A stretch of DNA of 64,000 bases, taken from positions 15,613-79,612 of the forward strand of contig DATDQA010000062.1 in the NCBI GenBank assembly GCA_035292505.1, given 5' to 3'. The stretch comes from DATDQA01 sp035292505. GTDB lineage: Bacteria > Bacteroidota > Bacteroidia > Chitinophagales > Saprospiraceae. Each line of letters begins with the position of its first letter. The first letter of the stretch is position 1. Under the pieces are notes generated by a model that saw only the letters and a list, made by a program, of their open reading frames with translations, made no database searches and was not told the origin of the DNA. This document shows, one piece after another, positions 8,566 through 16,448 of the stretch. The translations under genes and the position numbers were made by a program.

Positions 8566-8631
8566 CTATCCTCCGGCTTTCGCTGAAAGCAGATAATAAT
8601 ATGTATCATATTTCTTGCGCATGTCCTGCAT
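8566..8631 (-). CDS. Candidate Tyr-rich leader peptide of phhA
   Basis: A 21-codon ORF beginning ATG at 8631 (a second in-frame ATG at 8622 would give MRKKYDTYYYLLSAKAGG, 18 residues). It holds four tyrosine codons, TAT at 8610-8608 and three consecutive TAT at 8601-8593, immediately before the segment that can form the protector hairpin. The stop codon TAG (8568-8566) lies just after the antiterminator strand. The gene downstream makes tyrosine from phenylalanine. The position, size, codon content and overlap with the alternative RNA structures match classical leader peptides of amino-acid attenuators. No Shine-Dalgarno site is visible, as is usual for this phylum. Translation is inferred, not shown. 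Confidence 0.68.
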   Translation of the reverse strand: MQDMRKKYDTYYYLLSAKAGG

Positions 8632-8747
8632 GTCTGTAAAAGTAGGAAGTTTATTTACAATTGTAGAAAAATGTGATTTGGATTTTTCCAGTAGAATCAC
8701 TCCGCACCCTCGTAATGGAGGATGATCCTGATTATTGAATCAAAAGA

Positions 8748-8840
8748 GAAGTCAAAATGTAAAATGCAAAAGTCAAAATGTAAAAGGGATGTTCTCTTCT
8801 CTTTTGATTTTTACATTTTGCATTCTACATTTTGACTTTT
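8748..8840. repeat. Inverted pair of A/T-rich heptameric arrays
   Basis: On the plus strand, the units AGTCAAA, ATGTAAA, ATGCAAA, AGTCAAA, ATGTAAA (about 8750-8784) are followed after a short loop by TTTACAT, TTTGCAT, TCTACAT, TTTGACT (about 8811-8838). The second block is the approximate reverse complement of the first, so the 90 bases can form a long hairpin just beyond the uvrA stop codon. It may terminate uvrA transcription and is also a member of the heptameric array class found throughout the window. Confidence 0.75.
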
Positions 8841-8848
8841 TTTCTTCT

Positions 8849-11683
8849 TTAAGGCAAAAGCTTATTCTTCAAAAATTGCCCTGTATACGATCCCTTTACC
8901 TTCACAAGCTCCTCCGGTCTTCCTTCAAATACGACGTAGCCTCCTTCTTCCCCTCCTTCCGGCCCGAGGTCAATCACCCAGTCAGCCGATTTGATCACTT
9001 CCATGTTGTGCTCGATCACTACGACGGTATGTCCCTGCTCAACAAGAGCATTGAGGGCGCTCAGAAGCTTTTCGATATCATGAAAATGCAAACCCGTTGT
9101 AGGTTCATCGAAAATGAAGACGATCTTATTTGTATCGTTCTCCCTTCCGATGAATGAAGCAAGCTTCACGCGTTGCGCTTCACCTCCGGATAAGGTGCTG
9201 GAAGGCTGACCCAATTTGATATACCCGAGACCGACATCTGCAAGTGGTTTGAGTTTTCGCACTATCTCTGATTCCGTTCTGAAGAAGTCTAATGCTTCTT
9301 CGATACTCAGATTGAGGACATCGTTGATATTCTTTCCGCGGTAAGTGACTTCGAGGATCTCGCGTTTGAATCTCTGTCCTCTGCATTCATCACATTCGAG
9401 TTTCACATCAGCAAGGAATTGCATCTCGACAATGATTTCACCATCGCCTTTACACGTTTCGCATCTCCCTCCTTCTACATTGAAAGAAAAATGTTTCGGC
9501 TTATATCCGCGGATGTGGGACAACTGCTGATCGCAGAAGAGTTCCCTGATCGAATCATAGGCTTTTACATATGTGACAGGATTTGACCGTGACGATCTTC
9601 CTATCGGATTCTGACTCACCATCTCAACCTGGGTGACCATGCCTTCATCTCCACTCAGAGTCGCGGTCATGCCTTTGCCTTTGAACGTTTCATCAAACAT
9701 GGCCATCAACAACGGATAGAGTTCATATTTGATCAGCGTCGTTTTACCAGAACCTGAGACACCCGTCACGACGGTCATGGCCTGCAGAGGGATCGTCACT
9801 TCCGCTTTCTTCAGGTTATGTTTACGGGCACCGGTAAGCCTGAGCTTGTGCACGAGAGCTCGCCTCTGCTTAGGTACCTGTATCATGCGCTCTCCATTCA
9901 GGTATTGATATGTCAGACTATGTTTTCCATTTTTTGTAAACTCAGCAAACGTTCCGGAAAACACGAGGTGTCCTCCATGAATACCAGCTCCCGGACCGAT
10001 GTCAATGATCTCATCTGCACTCCGCACGACTTCTTCTTCATGCTCCACAACGACAACTGTATTTCCGAGGTCTCGCAATGTCTTGAGTACAGAAACCAAT
10101 CTCTGGGTATCGCGTGGATGAAGTCCTACACTTGGTTCATCAAGCAGGTAAAGGGATGCTGTGAGATTGCTACCAAGAAGTCTTGTGAGATTGATCCGCT
10201 GTGTCTCACCCCCACTGAGTGAAGCAGCGGTGCGTTCAAGGGTCAGGTATCCAAGACCGACATCGCAAAGGGTTCTGAGACGCGTCCTGATTTCAAACAG
10301 AAGTCTTTTCGCCAATTGCATTTCATATTCAGAGATTGTCAGTGCTTCAAAAAAGGCCCGTAATTCAGTAATAGGTATGACCGCCAGTTCTGGCAATGCG
10401 CGACCACTGATTTTGATATAGGTAGCTTCCTTACGCAACCGGCCACCGTCACATTCCGAGCACATTGTGCGACCTCTGAAACGGGCAAGCATGATGCGAT
10501 TCTGAATCTTATATGCTTTAGAGGCCAGCTCTTCAAAAAAGGCATCGATACCCGGGGCTTTTGGAATTCCACGCCATACTTGCTTCTGCTCTTCCGCTGA
10601 TAAATCCTCATAGGGCCGATGTACCGGAAAGCCAATCTTCTCTGCAGCAAGTATAAATCTGCGTAGCCATGTACTGCTCTTCTCTCCACTCCAGCAAGCA
10701 ATAGCACCTGTAAACAAGTTTCGTTCGCGATCAGGAATGACTTTATCCGGATCAATGCCCATGATGCGACCAAATCCCTCACACCGCGGACATGCTCCAA
10801 AAGGGCTATTGTAATTGAACAAGTCCGGGACGGGTTCGATAAATTCGATGCCATCCAATTCAAAGCGATTACTGAAATGCACTTCAGTGCCATCTTCCAG
10901 TTCGAGCACACACATTCCTTCACCTTCATACATGGCAGTCTGTACGCTGTCGGCAAGGCGTTGTTGCTGTGCCTGATCTGAAGGATCAATCGCAACCCGG
11001 TCCACTAAAAGACGTAGCGTGGATGTTTTCGGATCGGACAAATTCAAAGAAAGAAGTTTGCTCGATCCTGCAAGGAATTCTTCAATGCGATACAATTTGC
11101 GTCCTGCATGTATCCTGGAGAATCCTTTTTGCAGTAGAATCGACAATTCCTGTTTTACCGATCTGTCATAGTTTTTGGCGTGAAACGGCGCAAAGAGGAC
11201 AACTCTGGTCCCCGGTGTGAGGCTGTTGAGATAGTTGATGACATCAGTGACGCTGTGTTTTTTGACTTCCTGTCCTGAGACCGGAGAAATCGTACGTCCG
11301 ATCCGCGCATAGAGCAGACGCAGGTAATCATTGATTTCGGTCAAAGAGCCGACGGTGGATCTTGCATTGCTTGTGCTGATTTTTTGTTCAACCGCGATTG
11401 CCGGACAGATACCCTTGATGTAATCCACATCCGGTTTCTTCATCCGGTTCAGAAACTGCCGGGCATAGCTTGACAAACTCTCCACATACCGGCGTTGACC
11501 CTCGGAGTACAAGGTGTCCATGACCAGTGAAGATTTCCCGGAACCGGACAGTCCTGTGACCACAACCAGCCTGTTTTTAGGAATATTGACATCAATATTT
11601 TTAAGATTGTTGCTGCGGGCTCCTTTAATGAAAATACTGTCTATCAACGTACTATGTCCGGGTTTTTCCTTTACACGCATCAT
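8849..11683 (-). CDS. uvrA: Excinuclease ABC subunit A
   Basis: DNA damage sensor of nucleotide excision repair; dimeric ABC ATPase that loads UvrB. The 944-residue length is normal. The first ATPase has Walker A GLSGSGKSS near residue 45 and signature LSGGETQRI near residue 490. The second has Walker A GVSGSGKTT near residue 645 and signature LSGGEAQRV near residue 835, followed by Walker B IVFIFDEPTTGLH. Zinc-binding cysteine pairs are visible in CPRCEGFGR, CSECDGGRL, CETCKGDGE and CDECRGQRF. A stop lies just upstream of the hairpin-forming array at 8748-8840. The start at 11683 gives MMRVKEKPGHSTLIDSIF; the second Met is an equally possible start. Confidence 0.97.
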   Translation of the reverse strand: MMRVKEKPGHSTLIDSIFIKGARSNNLKNIDVNIPKNRLVVVTGLSGSGKSSLVMDTLYSEGQRRYVESLSSYARQFLNRMKKPDVDYIKGICPAIAVEQKISTSNARSTVGSLTEINDYLRLLYARIGRTISPVSGQEVKKHSVTDVINYLNSLTPGTRVVLFAPFHAKNYDRSVKQELSILLQKGFSRIHAGRKLYRIEEFLAGSSKLLSLNLSDPKTSTLRLLVDRVAIDPSDQAQQQRLADSVQTAMYEGEGMCVLELEDGTEVHFSNRFELDGIEFIEPVPDLFNYNSPFGACPRCEGFGRIMGIDPDKVIPDRERNLFTGAIACWSGEKSSTWLRRFILAAEKIGFPVHRPYEDLSAEEQKQVWRGIPKAPGIDAFFEELASKAYKIQNRIMLARFRGRTMCSECDGGRLRKEATYIKISGRALPELAVIPITELRAFFEALTISEYEMQLAKRLLFEIRTRLRTLCDVGLGYLTLERTAASLSGGETQRINLTRLLGSNLTASLYLLDEPSVGLHPRDTQRLVSVLKTLRDLGNTVVVVEHEEEVVRSADEIIDIGPGAGIHGGHLVFSGTFAEFTKNGKHSLTYQYLNGERMIQVPKQRRALVHKLRLTGARKHNLKKAEVTIPLQAMTVVTGVSGSGKTTLIKYELYPLLMAMFDETFKGKGMTATLSGDEGMVTQVEMVSQNPIGRSSRSNPVTYVKAYDSIRELFCDQQLSHIRGYKPKHFSFNVEGGRCETCKGDGEIIVEMQFLADVKLECDECRGQRFKREILEVTYRGKNINDVLNLSIEEALDFFRTESEIVRKLKPLADVGLGYIKLGQPSSTLSGGEAQRVKLASFIGRENDTNKIVFIFDEPTTGLHFHDIEKLLSALNALVEQGHTVVVIEHNMEVIKSADWVIDLGPEGGEEGGYVVFEGRPEELVKVKGSYTGQFLKNKLLP

Positions 11684-11784
11684 TTAGGGGAAGTTGGTAA
11701 GGTTTTTGCAAAGCTCTGAGAAATAACGCAGGCAAGTTGCAGAATTCCTGGCAGTTAATATTTTGTTAACGAGGTTTTTCCCTC

Positions 11785-11820
11785 GTTTCTCGCATTATAT
11801 GAAGTTATACATTAGCTTTG
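11785..11820 (+). promoter_or_regulatory. Bacteroidota-type promoter for the sigma factor gene
   Basis: TAGCTTTG at 11813-11820 is a full match to the phylum's TAnnTTTG -7 element. A weak -33 element (GTTT, 11785-11788) lies upstream at suitable distance. Transcription would start near 11827, giving a 5' leader of about 105 bases to the ATG at 11934. A small hairpin, AACGAGG with CCTCGTT, precedes it near 11768-11787. Confidence 0.5.
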
Positions 11821-11933
11821 TGAAATCGTTCTAGAAGCAGTTAGTTCAGAATACCTCAAACTTTCGTCTATACGCGCAACATTCTACACTTGACTTTAAG
11901 GTTCGATTTACTGACATTTAAAAAGTGTAGACT

Positions 11934-12515
11934 ATGCAGCGCATTCCTCTCTCTGATCAGCAATTGATTGAAACCTATCTGGCTGGCGACGAAAAGGCCT
12001 TCGAAATCCTTCTTAACCGTCACAAGAGTAAGATCTATACGTCTATCTACCTCTTTGTGAAAGACGAAGACCAGGCGAATGACATTTTCCAGGAGGTATT
12101 TATCAAGATCATCGATACCCTGCGCAAAGGAAAGTACAACCATGAAGGAAAATTCCTGCAATGGGCGATGCGGATCTCATACAATATGTGTGTGGATCAA
12201 TTCCGTAGAAACAAGCGCTACTCTAAAGTTTCTCCTACAGAGACTTTCGATATTTTCGATATTCTTGAGACTCCTGAAGAGGGCATGGAAGGTGCGATGA
12301 TGCGTACACAAACGCATGATCGTATCCGGATTCTGGTGGATTTACTGCCCGATGAACAACGGGAAGTGGTTATCCTCAGACATTATGCGGACATGAGTTT
12401 TAAAGAAATCGCCGGACTCACAAGAGTAAGCATCAACACCGCACTCGGCAGAATGCGTTACGCCCTAATCAATATCCGTAAGATGATTGAAGAGAAGCAA
12501 CTTACGTTGCAATAA
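11934..12515 (+). CDS. RNA polymerase sigma factor, sigma-70/ECF family
   Basis: A 193-residue group 4 (ECF-like) sigma factor. Region 2 spans about residues 22-95, with DQANDIFQEVFIKIIDTL (region 2.2 core-binding) and MRISYNMCVDQFRRNKR (2.3-2.4, -10 recognition). Region 4 spans about residues 130-185, with LLPDEQREVVILRHYADMSF and the helix-turn-helix FKEIAGLTRVSINTALGRMRYAL. No anti-sigma gene lies next to it; the downstream gene yidD is on the opposite strand. The short acidic linker between regions 2 and 4 is normal. The product may control an envelope or stress regulon, but the target genes cannot be inferred here. Confidence 0.9.
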   Translation: MQRIPLSDQQLIETYLAGDEKAFEILLNRHKSKIYTSIYLFVKDEDQANDIFQEVFIKIIDTLRKGKYNHEGKFLQWAMRISYNMCVDQFRRNKRYSKVSPTETFDIFDILETPEEGMEGAMMRTQTHDRIRILVDLLPDEQREVVILRHYADMSFKEIAGLTRVSINTALGRMRYALINIRKMIEEKQLTLQ

Positions 12516-12516
12516 G

Positions 12517-12645
12517 AAAGGCGAAGGCTGAGGCGAAGGCGAAGGAAAGCCTGTTATCTGCAAATGGTAAACGATTAACGGATCAACCGCTTTCGGTAGC
12601 GCATGGTAGCAGCGAATAGCCAACAGCTAACGGCCAACAGCTTTC
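12517..12645. repeat. Hexameric (AGGCGA) then heptameric (AGCCAAC) arrays
   Basis: 12521-12546 is built from AGGCGA, AGGCTG, AGGCGA, AGGCGA units. From about 12562 a 7-bp register begins and is clearest at 12611-12645 (AGCGAAT, AGCCAAC, AGCTAAC, GGCCAAC, AGCTTTC). The end of this array encodes the last codons and the stop (12627-12629) of the convergent yidD gene. Confidence 0.8.
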
Positions 12646-12869
12646 TTTTTAGGTACCGGATCATATCCATGCCCTCCCCAGGGATGACAGCGTACGATAC
12701 GCTTGAGACCTAACCACAGTCCTTTGAATACGCCCCATTCTTTAATTGCAAGGATCATATACCATGAGCACGTAGGCTCAAAACGGCAGGTCTTGCCCAT
12801 CAGTGGAGAGATTGTCCATTGATAAATCTTGATGGGAAGGATGACGATATGTTGGAGAATCTTATTCAT
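12627..12869 (-). CDS. yidD: Membrane protein insertion efficiency factor YidD
   Basis: An 80-residue YidD protein that assists YidC-dependent membrane insertion. The conserved core is complete: YQWTISPLMGKTCRFEPTCS near residues 17-36, then YMILAIKEWGVFKGLWLGLKR and IVRCHPWGGHGYDPVP near residues 58-73. The two cysteines and the HPWGGHGYDPVP block define the family. The C-terminal tail KKKAVGR is encoded by the start of a heptameric intergenic array, so the stop codon lies inside repeat DNA. The gene is not next to rnpA, rpmH or yidC here, which is common in Bacteroidota. Confidence 0.95.
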   Translation of the reverse strand: MNKILQHIVILPIKIYQWTISPLMGKTCRFEPTCSWYMILAIKEWGVFKGLWLGLKRIVRCHPWGGHGYDPVPKKKAVGR

Positions 12870-12905
12870 GATACCCTTCTTGATCCGGAGAATTCCATTT
12901 TATCG

Positions 12906-12991
12906 GGGCGGGAATAAATCCCACCCCTTCCATATACCTGCAAAAAGGGAATTCGACATTCTTTATCTGACTCTGGGCGGGAATAAATCCC
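12906..12991. repeat. Two copies of the GGGCGGGAATAAATCCC motif
   Basis: GGGCGGGAATAAATCCC occurs at 12906-12922 and again at 12975-12991, 69 bases apart. Each copy is an imperfect palindrome (GGGA with TCCC around AATAAA). A shorter relative (GGGGCGGGAATACA) appears near 42898, and a related pair occurs at 17265-17390. Confidence 0.7.
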
Positions 12992-13031
12992 GACAAACCG
13001 ATGAAATATGAGGAGCCTTCAATCCTTATGC

Positions 13032-13065
13032 TTTGAATCTAACGAGATTCATTTCTGTATTTTCG
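13032..13065 (+). promoter_or_regulatory. Bacteroidota-type promoter for adk
   Basis: TTTG at 13032-13035 and TATTTTCG at 13058-13065 match the -33 and -7 elements with a 22-base spacer. The transcript would start near 13071, about 22 bases before the adk ATG. This supports the ATG at 13093 over the upstream TTG at 13033, which overlaps the promoter. Confidence 0.55.
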
Positions 13066-13092
13066 CGCCTTTGCAATTCTAATTACCAGGTT

Positions 13093-13695
13093 ATGCTCAA
13101 TCTCATTCTCTTTGGTCCCCCTGGATCAGGCAAAGGTACGCAGGCGAAAATGCTCGTTGAACAATACAATCTGGTGCATATCTCAACAGGTGATCTCTTC
13201 CGCAACGAGATACAGAAACAAACACCTTTGGGTATTGAAGCAAAAGGATATATGTCGCGTGGAGAACTGGTCCCCGATTCTGTGACGATAGGCATCCTGA
13301 AGAATGCTGTCGATGCGAATTCGGAGGCGGAAGGTTTTATCTTCGATGGATTCCCGCGCACGATCCCGCAAGCGAAGGCACTTGACGCATTGCTCGATGA
13401 TCTCGGCGAGGAAGTCTCAGGGCTTGTGGCGCTCTCCGTACCCGAACAGGAAATCATCAACCGAATACTCCTGCGTGGAAAATCATCAGGTCGTCCCGAT
13501 GACAACGACCCTGCAATCGTCAGAAACCGGATCCAGGTCTATGAAGATGAGACCTCTCCTGTCTATGCACATTATGCTGGAGTAGGAAAATCATATATGG
13601 TGAATGGCATCGGATCGGTCGATGAGATCTTTGAACGTCTTTCTGAAGTGATCGACAACCTGGATAACAGTTGGTGGGACGAGGAAGAAGAATAG
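13093..13695 (+). CDS. adk: Adenylate kinase
   Basis: Catalyses AMP + ATP to 2 ADP in the cytoplasm. The 200-residue protein from the ATG at 13093 has the P-loop GPPGSGKGTQ (residues 8-17), the AMP-binding HISTGDLFR (near residue 30) and FDGFPRT (near 81). The LID region is short (LLRGKSSGRPDDND, near residue 120) and lacks the Cys4 zinc site, so this is the short-form enzyme usual for Bacteroidota. An in-frame TTG at 13033 is rejected because a good promoter lies over it. The gene precedes obg by 108 bases on the same strand. The acidic C-terminus WWDEEEE is a minor oddity. Confidence 0.96.
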   Translation: MLNLILFGPPGSGKGTQAKMLVEQYNLVHISTGDLFRNEIQKQTPLGIEAKGYMSRGELVPDSVTIGILKNAVDANSEAEGFIFDGFPRTIPQAKALDALLDDLGEEVSGLVALSVPEQEIINRILLRGKSSGRPDDNDPAIVRNRIQVYEDETSPVYAHYAGVGKSYMVNGIGSVDEIFERLSEVIDNLDNSWWDEEEE

Positions 13696-13803
13696 TATTT
13701 CAAAGCGTCGAAGTCTGTCGTAGACGAATATGTTGTTGAATACCCACGGCTACCGTCCGACCGAGTTTGGCCATGGTTGGAAAGTATCAGAGAATAATAC
13801 ACT

Positions 13804-14805
13804 TTGGCAGATCAAAACTTTGTTGATTACGTAAAAATTCACTGCAAGTCTGGAGCCGGAGGTGCAGGTTTTGTCCATTTCCATAGTGATCGCACCAATC
13901 CACGCGGTGGTCCTGATGGTGGCGATGGCGGCCATGGCGGCCATATCATCCTGCGTGGAAATGCACAACTGTGGACCCTCCTGCATCTCAAATACCGGAA
14001 GCATGTCATCGCAGGGAAAGGAGTAAAGGGAGGCGATGGTAATAAAACCGGTGCAGATGGTGAAGACATCATCCTTGAAGTACCATTGGGCACAATCGCG
14101 CGCGACGCTGAAACAAACATCATCGATTTCGAGATCACAAAGCATGATGAGGAAAAAATTCTTGTTCCAGGTGGAAGGGGTGGTCTTGGCAATTCACACT
14201 TTAAGACATCGACAAACCAGGCACCTCGCTATGCGCAACCTGGTGAACCTTCTCAGGAGAAATGGAAGATCTTTGAGCTGAAGATTCTTGCAGATGTTGG
14301 TTTGGTTGGTTTTCCGAATGCCGGCAAGTCGACCTTGCTCGCAGCAGTTTCAGCAGCTAAACCCAGAATCGCTGACTATCCCTTCACCACGTTGGTCCCG
14401 AATCTCGGTATTGTAGCTTACCGGGATGATAAGTCATTTGTCATGGCGGATATTCCCGGCATCATCGAAGATGCGCATCTCGGGAAGGGATTGGGTCATC
14501 GCTTTCTTCGACATATTGAGCGCAATGCTGTGCTGTTATTCATGATACCCTGCGATGCACCGAGCATCCGGGAACAGTATGCCGTGTTGCTCCATGAGCT
14601 GGAAATGTACAATCCCGAACTCCTGGATAAACCAAGACTCCTTGCGATTACCAAGAGCGATCTGATCGATAGCGAACTGGAAGGACTATTGAAAAAAGAT
14701 TTGCCTGAGGGTATTCGTCCGATGTTTATTTCGGCAGTAAGTGGTAAGGGAATACAAGAGCTGAAAGATGTGCTTTGGGAGAAGTTGAATGATACGAATA
14801 CATAG
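13804..14805 (+). CDS. obg: Obg family GTPase (CgtA/ObgE)
   Basis: Ribosome-associated GTPase that acts in 50S assembly and stress control, 333 residues. The Obg fold (residues 1-158) is glycine rich (GGPDGGDGGHGGH, then GGRGGLGN). The G domain has G1 GFPNAGKST near residue 168, G3 DIPGIIEDAH near 215 and G4 TKSD near 283, with SAVSGKG as G5. The start must be TTG at 13804, giving MADQNFVDYVKI, because no ATG or GTG precedes the conserved NFVDYVKI segment in frame. The C-terminal OCT domain found in Firmicutes is absent, as is normal here. It is likely co-oriented with adk and independent of the tRNA downstream. Confidence 0.95.
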   Translation: MADQNFVDYVKIHCKSGAGGAGFVHFHSDRTNPRGGPDGGDGGHGGHIILRGNAQLWTLLHLKYRKHVIAGKGVKGGDGNKTGADGEDIILEVPLGTIARDAETNIIDFEITKHDEEKILVPGGRGGLGNSHFKTSTNQAPRYAQPGEPSQEKWKIFELKILADVGLVGFPNAGKSTLLAAVSAAKPRIADYPFTTLVPNLGIVAYRDDKSFVMADIPGIIEDAHLGKGLGHRFLRHIERNAVLLFMIPCDAPSIREQYAVLLHELEMYNPELLDKPRLLAITKSDLIDSELEGLLKKDLPEGIRPMFISAVSGKGIQELKDVLWEKLNDTNT

Positions 14806-15022
14806 AATCACATGTCTGCGAAAAAGTCCGAATTAAGACATTCCATGGCTGTCATTTCCTGCCCGAATGGTTAGGAGGTGATTCTTACCGGATGAAATGC
14901 TCACCCAGATCTGGAGAATTATTTGAAAAAGTACAGCCGGCAGTGTATACGGCAAAATTTGCAGATACAGTCCTGGAACGACTCAGATCCGCTCATCCTC
15001 TCAGCTCTCGCGGAGTTTCTCG

Positions 15023-15030
15023 TAATTTCG
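15023..15030 (+). promoter_or_regulatory. -7 promoter element of the tRNA gene
   Basis: TAATTTCG lies 22 bases before the mature tRNA 5' end and fits the TAnnTTTG class. The -33 element is not clear. Confidence 0.4.
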
Positions 15031-15051
15031 CACCGCGCAAATTGCCAAAAT

Positions 15052-15107
<56 letters not shown>

Positions 15108-15124
<17 letters not shown>

Positions 15125-15189
15125 CACAGTGAAACAACAGGACGAGAAGTTTACCCTGAGCTTGCCGAAGGGAGTCCTGATGGGGTCAC
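15108..15189 (+). repeat. Direct duplication of the tRNA-Arg 3' end
   Basis: The 18 bases GAGTCCTGATGGGGTCAC that finish the tRNA (15108-15125) are repeated exactly at 15172-15189. The 46 bases between include CCCTGAGCTTGCCGAAGGG-like sequence, a palindromic motif seen as a dispersed repeat in many bacteria. The layout resembles an att-site remnant or tRNA 3'-end duplication by a lost element; no integrase is near. Confidence 0.7.
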
Positions 15190-15255
15190 GAAGATTTTTG
15201 AAAACAAGTTTCTTCCGGCGTTGTTTCACCGGATGCACACAACACAGAAAATAAA

Positions 15256-15873
15256 ATGAGTACAGATACCATCGTCAAATCACCGGTCCTCATCTATACC
15301 GAACAGACACCGAATCCTGAGTCGCTGAAGTTTGTGACAAACCGCATGCTGTATAAGGGCACCGCAGATTTTCGCTCCAAAGAACTCGCACAAGAGTGGT
15401 CTCCAATTGCAGAGCACCTTTTTGCGTTCCCATATGTCAAAAATGTATATGTCTGCAACAACTTCGTTACAGTCACCAAGGAGATCAACTACTCCTGGGA
15501 AGATATCATGCTGAAGCTGAAGGAAGAGATCAAGAAGTATGTGACAGATGGTAAGACTATTGTCACTGAAGGATTTGCCGAAGCGATGGAACAACTGGAA
15601 GAAGAGCGTGGTATCGGATACGAATATTCGGGCGATCAGGCAGAGATTGTCAAAAAGATCAAAGATCTCATAGATACCTATGTCAAACCAGCCGTCGAAA
15701 TGGATGGCGGAAATATCGAATTCAAATCCTGGGATGACGGTGTCGTGACTGTCAAAATGCAAGGCGCATGCAGTGGATGCCCATCGTCTACTGTCACCCT
15801 CCAGGCCGGTATCGAAGGCATGCTCAAACGCATGGTGCCTGAAGTGAAGCAGGTCGTGTCCGAGATGGCGTAA
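15256..15873 (+). CDS. NifU/Nfu-type iron-sulfur scaffold protein
   Basis: Fe-S cluster carrier of 205 residues with two domains. The N-terminal Nfu_N domain (about residues 10-100) contains YTEQTPNPESLKFVTNR, which is diagnostic. The C-terminal NifU-like domain (about residues 130-203) has VKPAVEMDGGNIEFKSWDD and the cluster-binding motif GACSGCPSS, with CxxC cysteines that coordinate a 4Fe-4S cluster. It would accept clusters from the SUF machinery and deliver them to apoproteins in the cytoplasm. The ATG at 15256 is the only good start. It is preceded by the tRNA region and followed by a 575-base repeat-rich gap whose hexameric array begins two bases after the stop. Confidence 0.93.
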   Translation: MSTDTIVKSPVLIYTEQTPNPESLKFVTNRMLYKGTADFRSKELAQEWSPIAEHLFAFPYVKNVYVCNNFVTVTKEINYSWEDIMLKLKEEIKKYVTDGKTIVTEGFAEAMEQLEEERGIGYEYSGDQAEIVKKIKDLIDTYVKPAVEMDGGNIEFKSWDDGVVTVKMQGACSGCPSSTVTLQAGIEGMLKRMVPEVKQVVSEMA

Positions 15874-16448
15874 AGGAAGGCGGAGGCTAAGGCGGAGGCG
15901 GAGGAAAACCAAAGACGCAGTCGAGGGACTCAGGCGCAACTGCAAACTCAAACACAAACTCAAACTCAAACTCAAATGGAGCACAGCGACATCCCGATCG
16001 AGTGATGCGAGCATCGGGACTCAAGTGCAAGTGCAAGTGGCACCCAGAGGGTGACCCCAACCAAAGGTTGATCAGCCTCTGGCTGAAGCCTTTGGCTGGC
16101 AAGCGCAAAATTCAAGTGCAAGCGCAATTTGAAAATTCGAGCCCTGAAAGGGCGCTACATTAATAACAACGGCTGTAAGCCGTTACAAATAGGCTGAGAG
16201 TGTAAAGCCCTGCCTCGCCTTCGCGTAGCCGCTTCGGCGGAGCGAGGTAGGGGCGTCAGAAAGTCCAATCCCGAGACGCGGTCTGTTCACATTTTCATTT
16301 GCCAATCAGTTCAGTCCTGCGTATCCTCACTCGATACCTGCGTATAGTCTTTCCCCCATGACTTGAATTAATCAGGCACACATCTTTGGTGAAAATTCAT
16401 GTGTATGTACGACATGTACCATTCTTCACCAATTAAAAATGTCATGTC
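15874..16448. other. 575-base repeat-rich intergenic region
   Basis: No protein gene is supported. From left to right it holds an AGGCGG hexameric tract (15876-15904), CAAACT hexamers (about 15943-15976), AAGTGC hexamers (about 16023-16038 and 16110-16126), a two-hairpin dispersed repeat (16139-16190) and a GC-rich block (16205-16290) with CGCTTCGGCGGAGCG. The last 100 bases before the next gene are A/T-rich and may hold its promoter (CATCTTTG near 16382). Confidence 0.7.
16139..16190 (+). repeat. Two-hairpin dispersed repeat, copy 1
   Basis: AGCCCTGAAAGGGCG forms a small hairpin, followed after CTACATTAATAACA by AACGGCTGTAAGCCGTT, a second hairpin. The same plan (CCCTGAAGGGGCG, ACATTAAC, CATGGCTGAAGGCCATG) recurs near 24325 and, inverted, near 28262-28355. 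Confidence 0.7.

Larger units (their letters stand above)
8501..8631 (-). promoter_or_regulatory. Putative tyrosine-responsive transcription attenuator of phhA
   Basis: Four mutually exclusive segments can be read on the minus strand. Segment 1, GCTTTC (8590-8585), pairs with GAAAGC (8581-8576) as a 6-bp protector hairpin. Segment 2, AAGCCGG (8579-8573), is a perfect complement of CCGGCTT (8529-8523), the left half of the terminator stem, giving a 7-bp antiterminator. Segments 3 and 4 form the terminator at 8531-8507. A ribosome stalled at the triple-Tyr codons (8601-8593) would cover segment 1, free segment 2 and allow read-through into phhA; a ribosome reaching the TAG would mask segment 2 and let the terminator form. 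Confidence 0.65.

Noticed and set aside
8748..8840. Riboswitch aptamer upstream of phhA
   Set aside because: The region is made of low-complexity heptamers and shows no conserved aptamer-like junction; the leader-peptide model explains the control region better.
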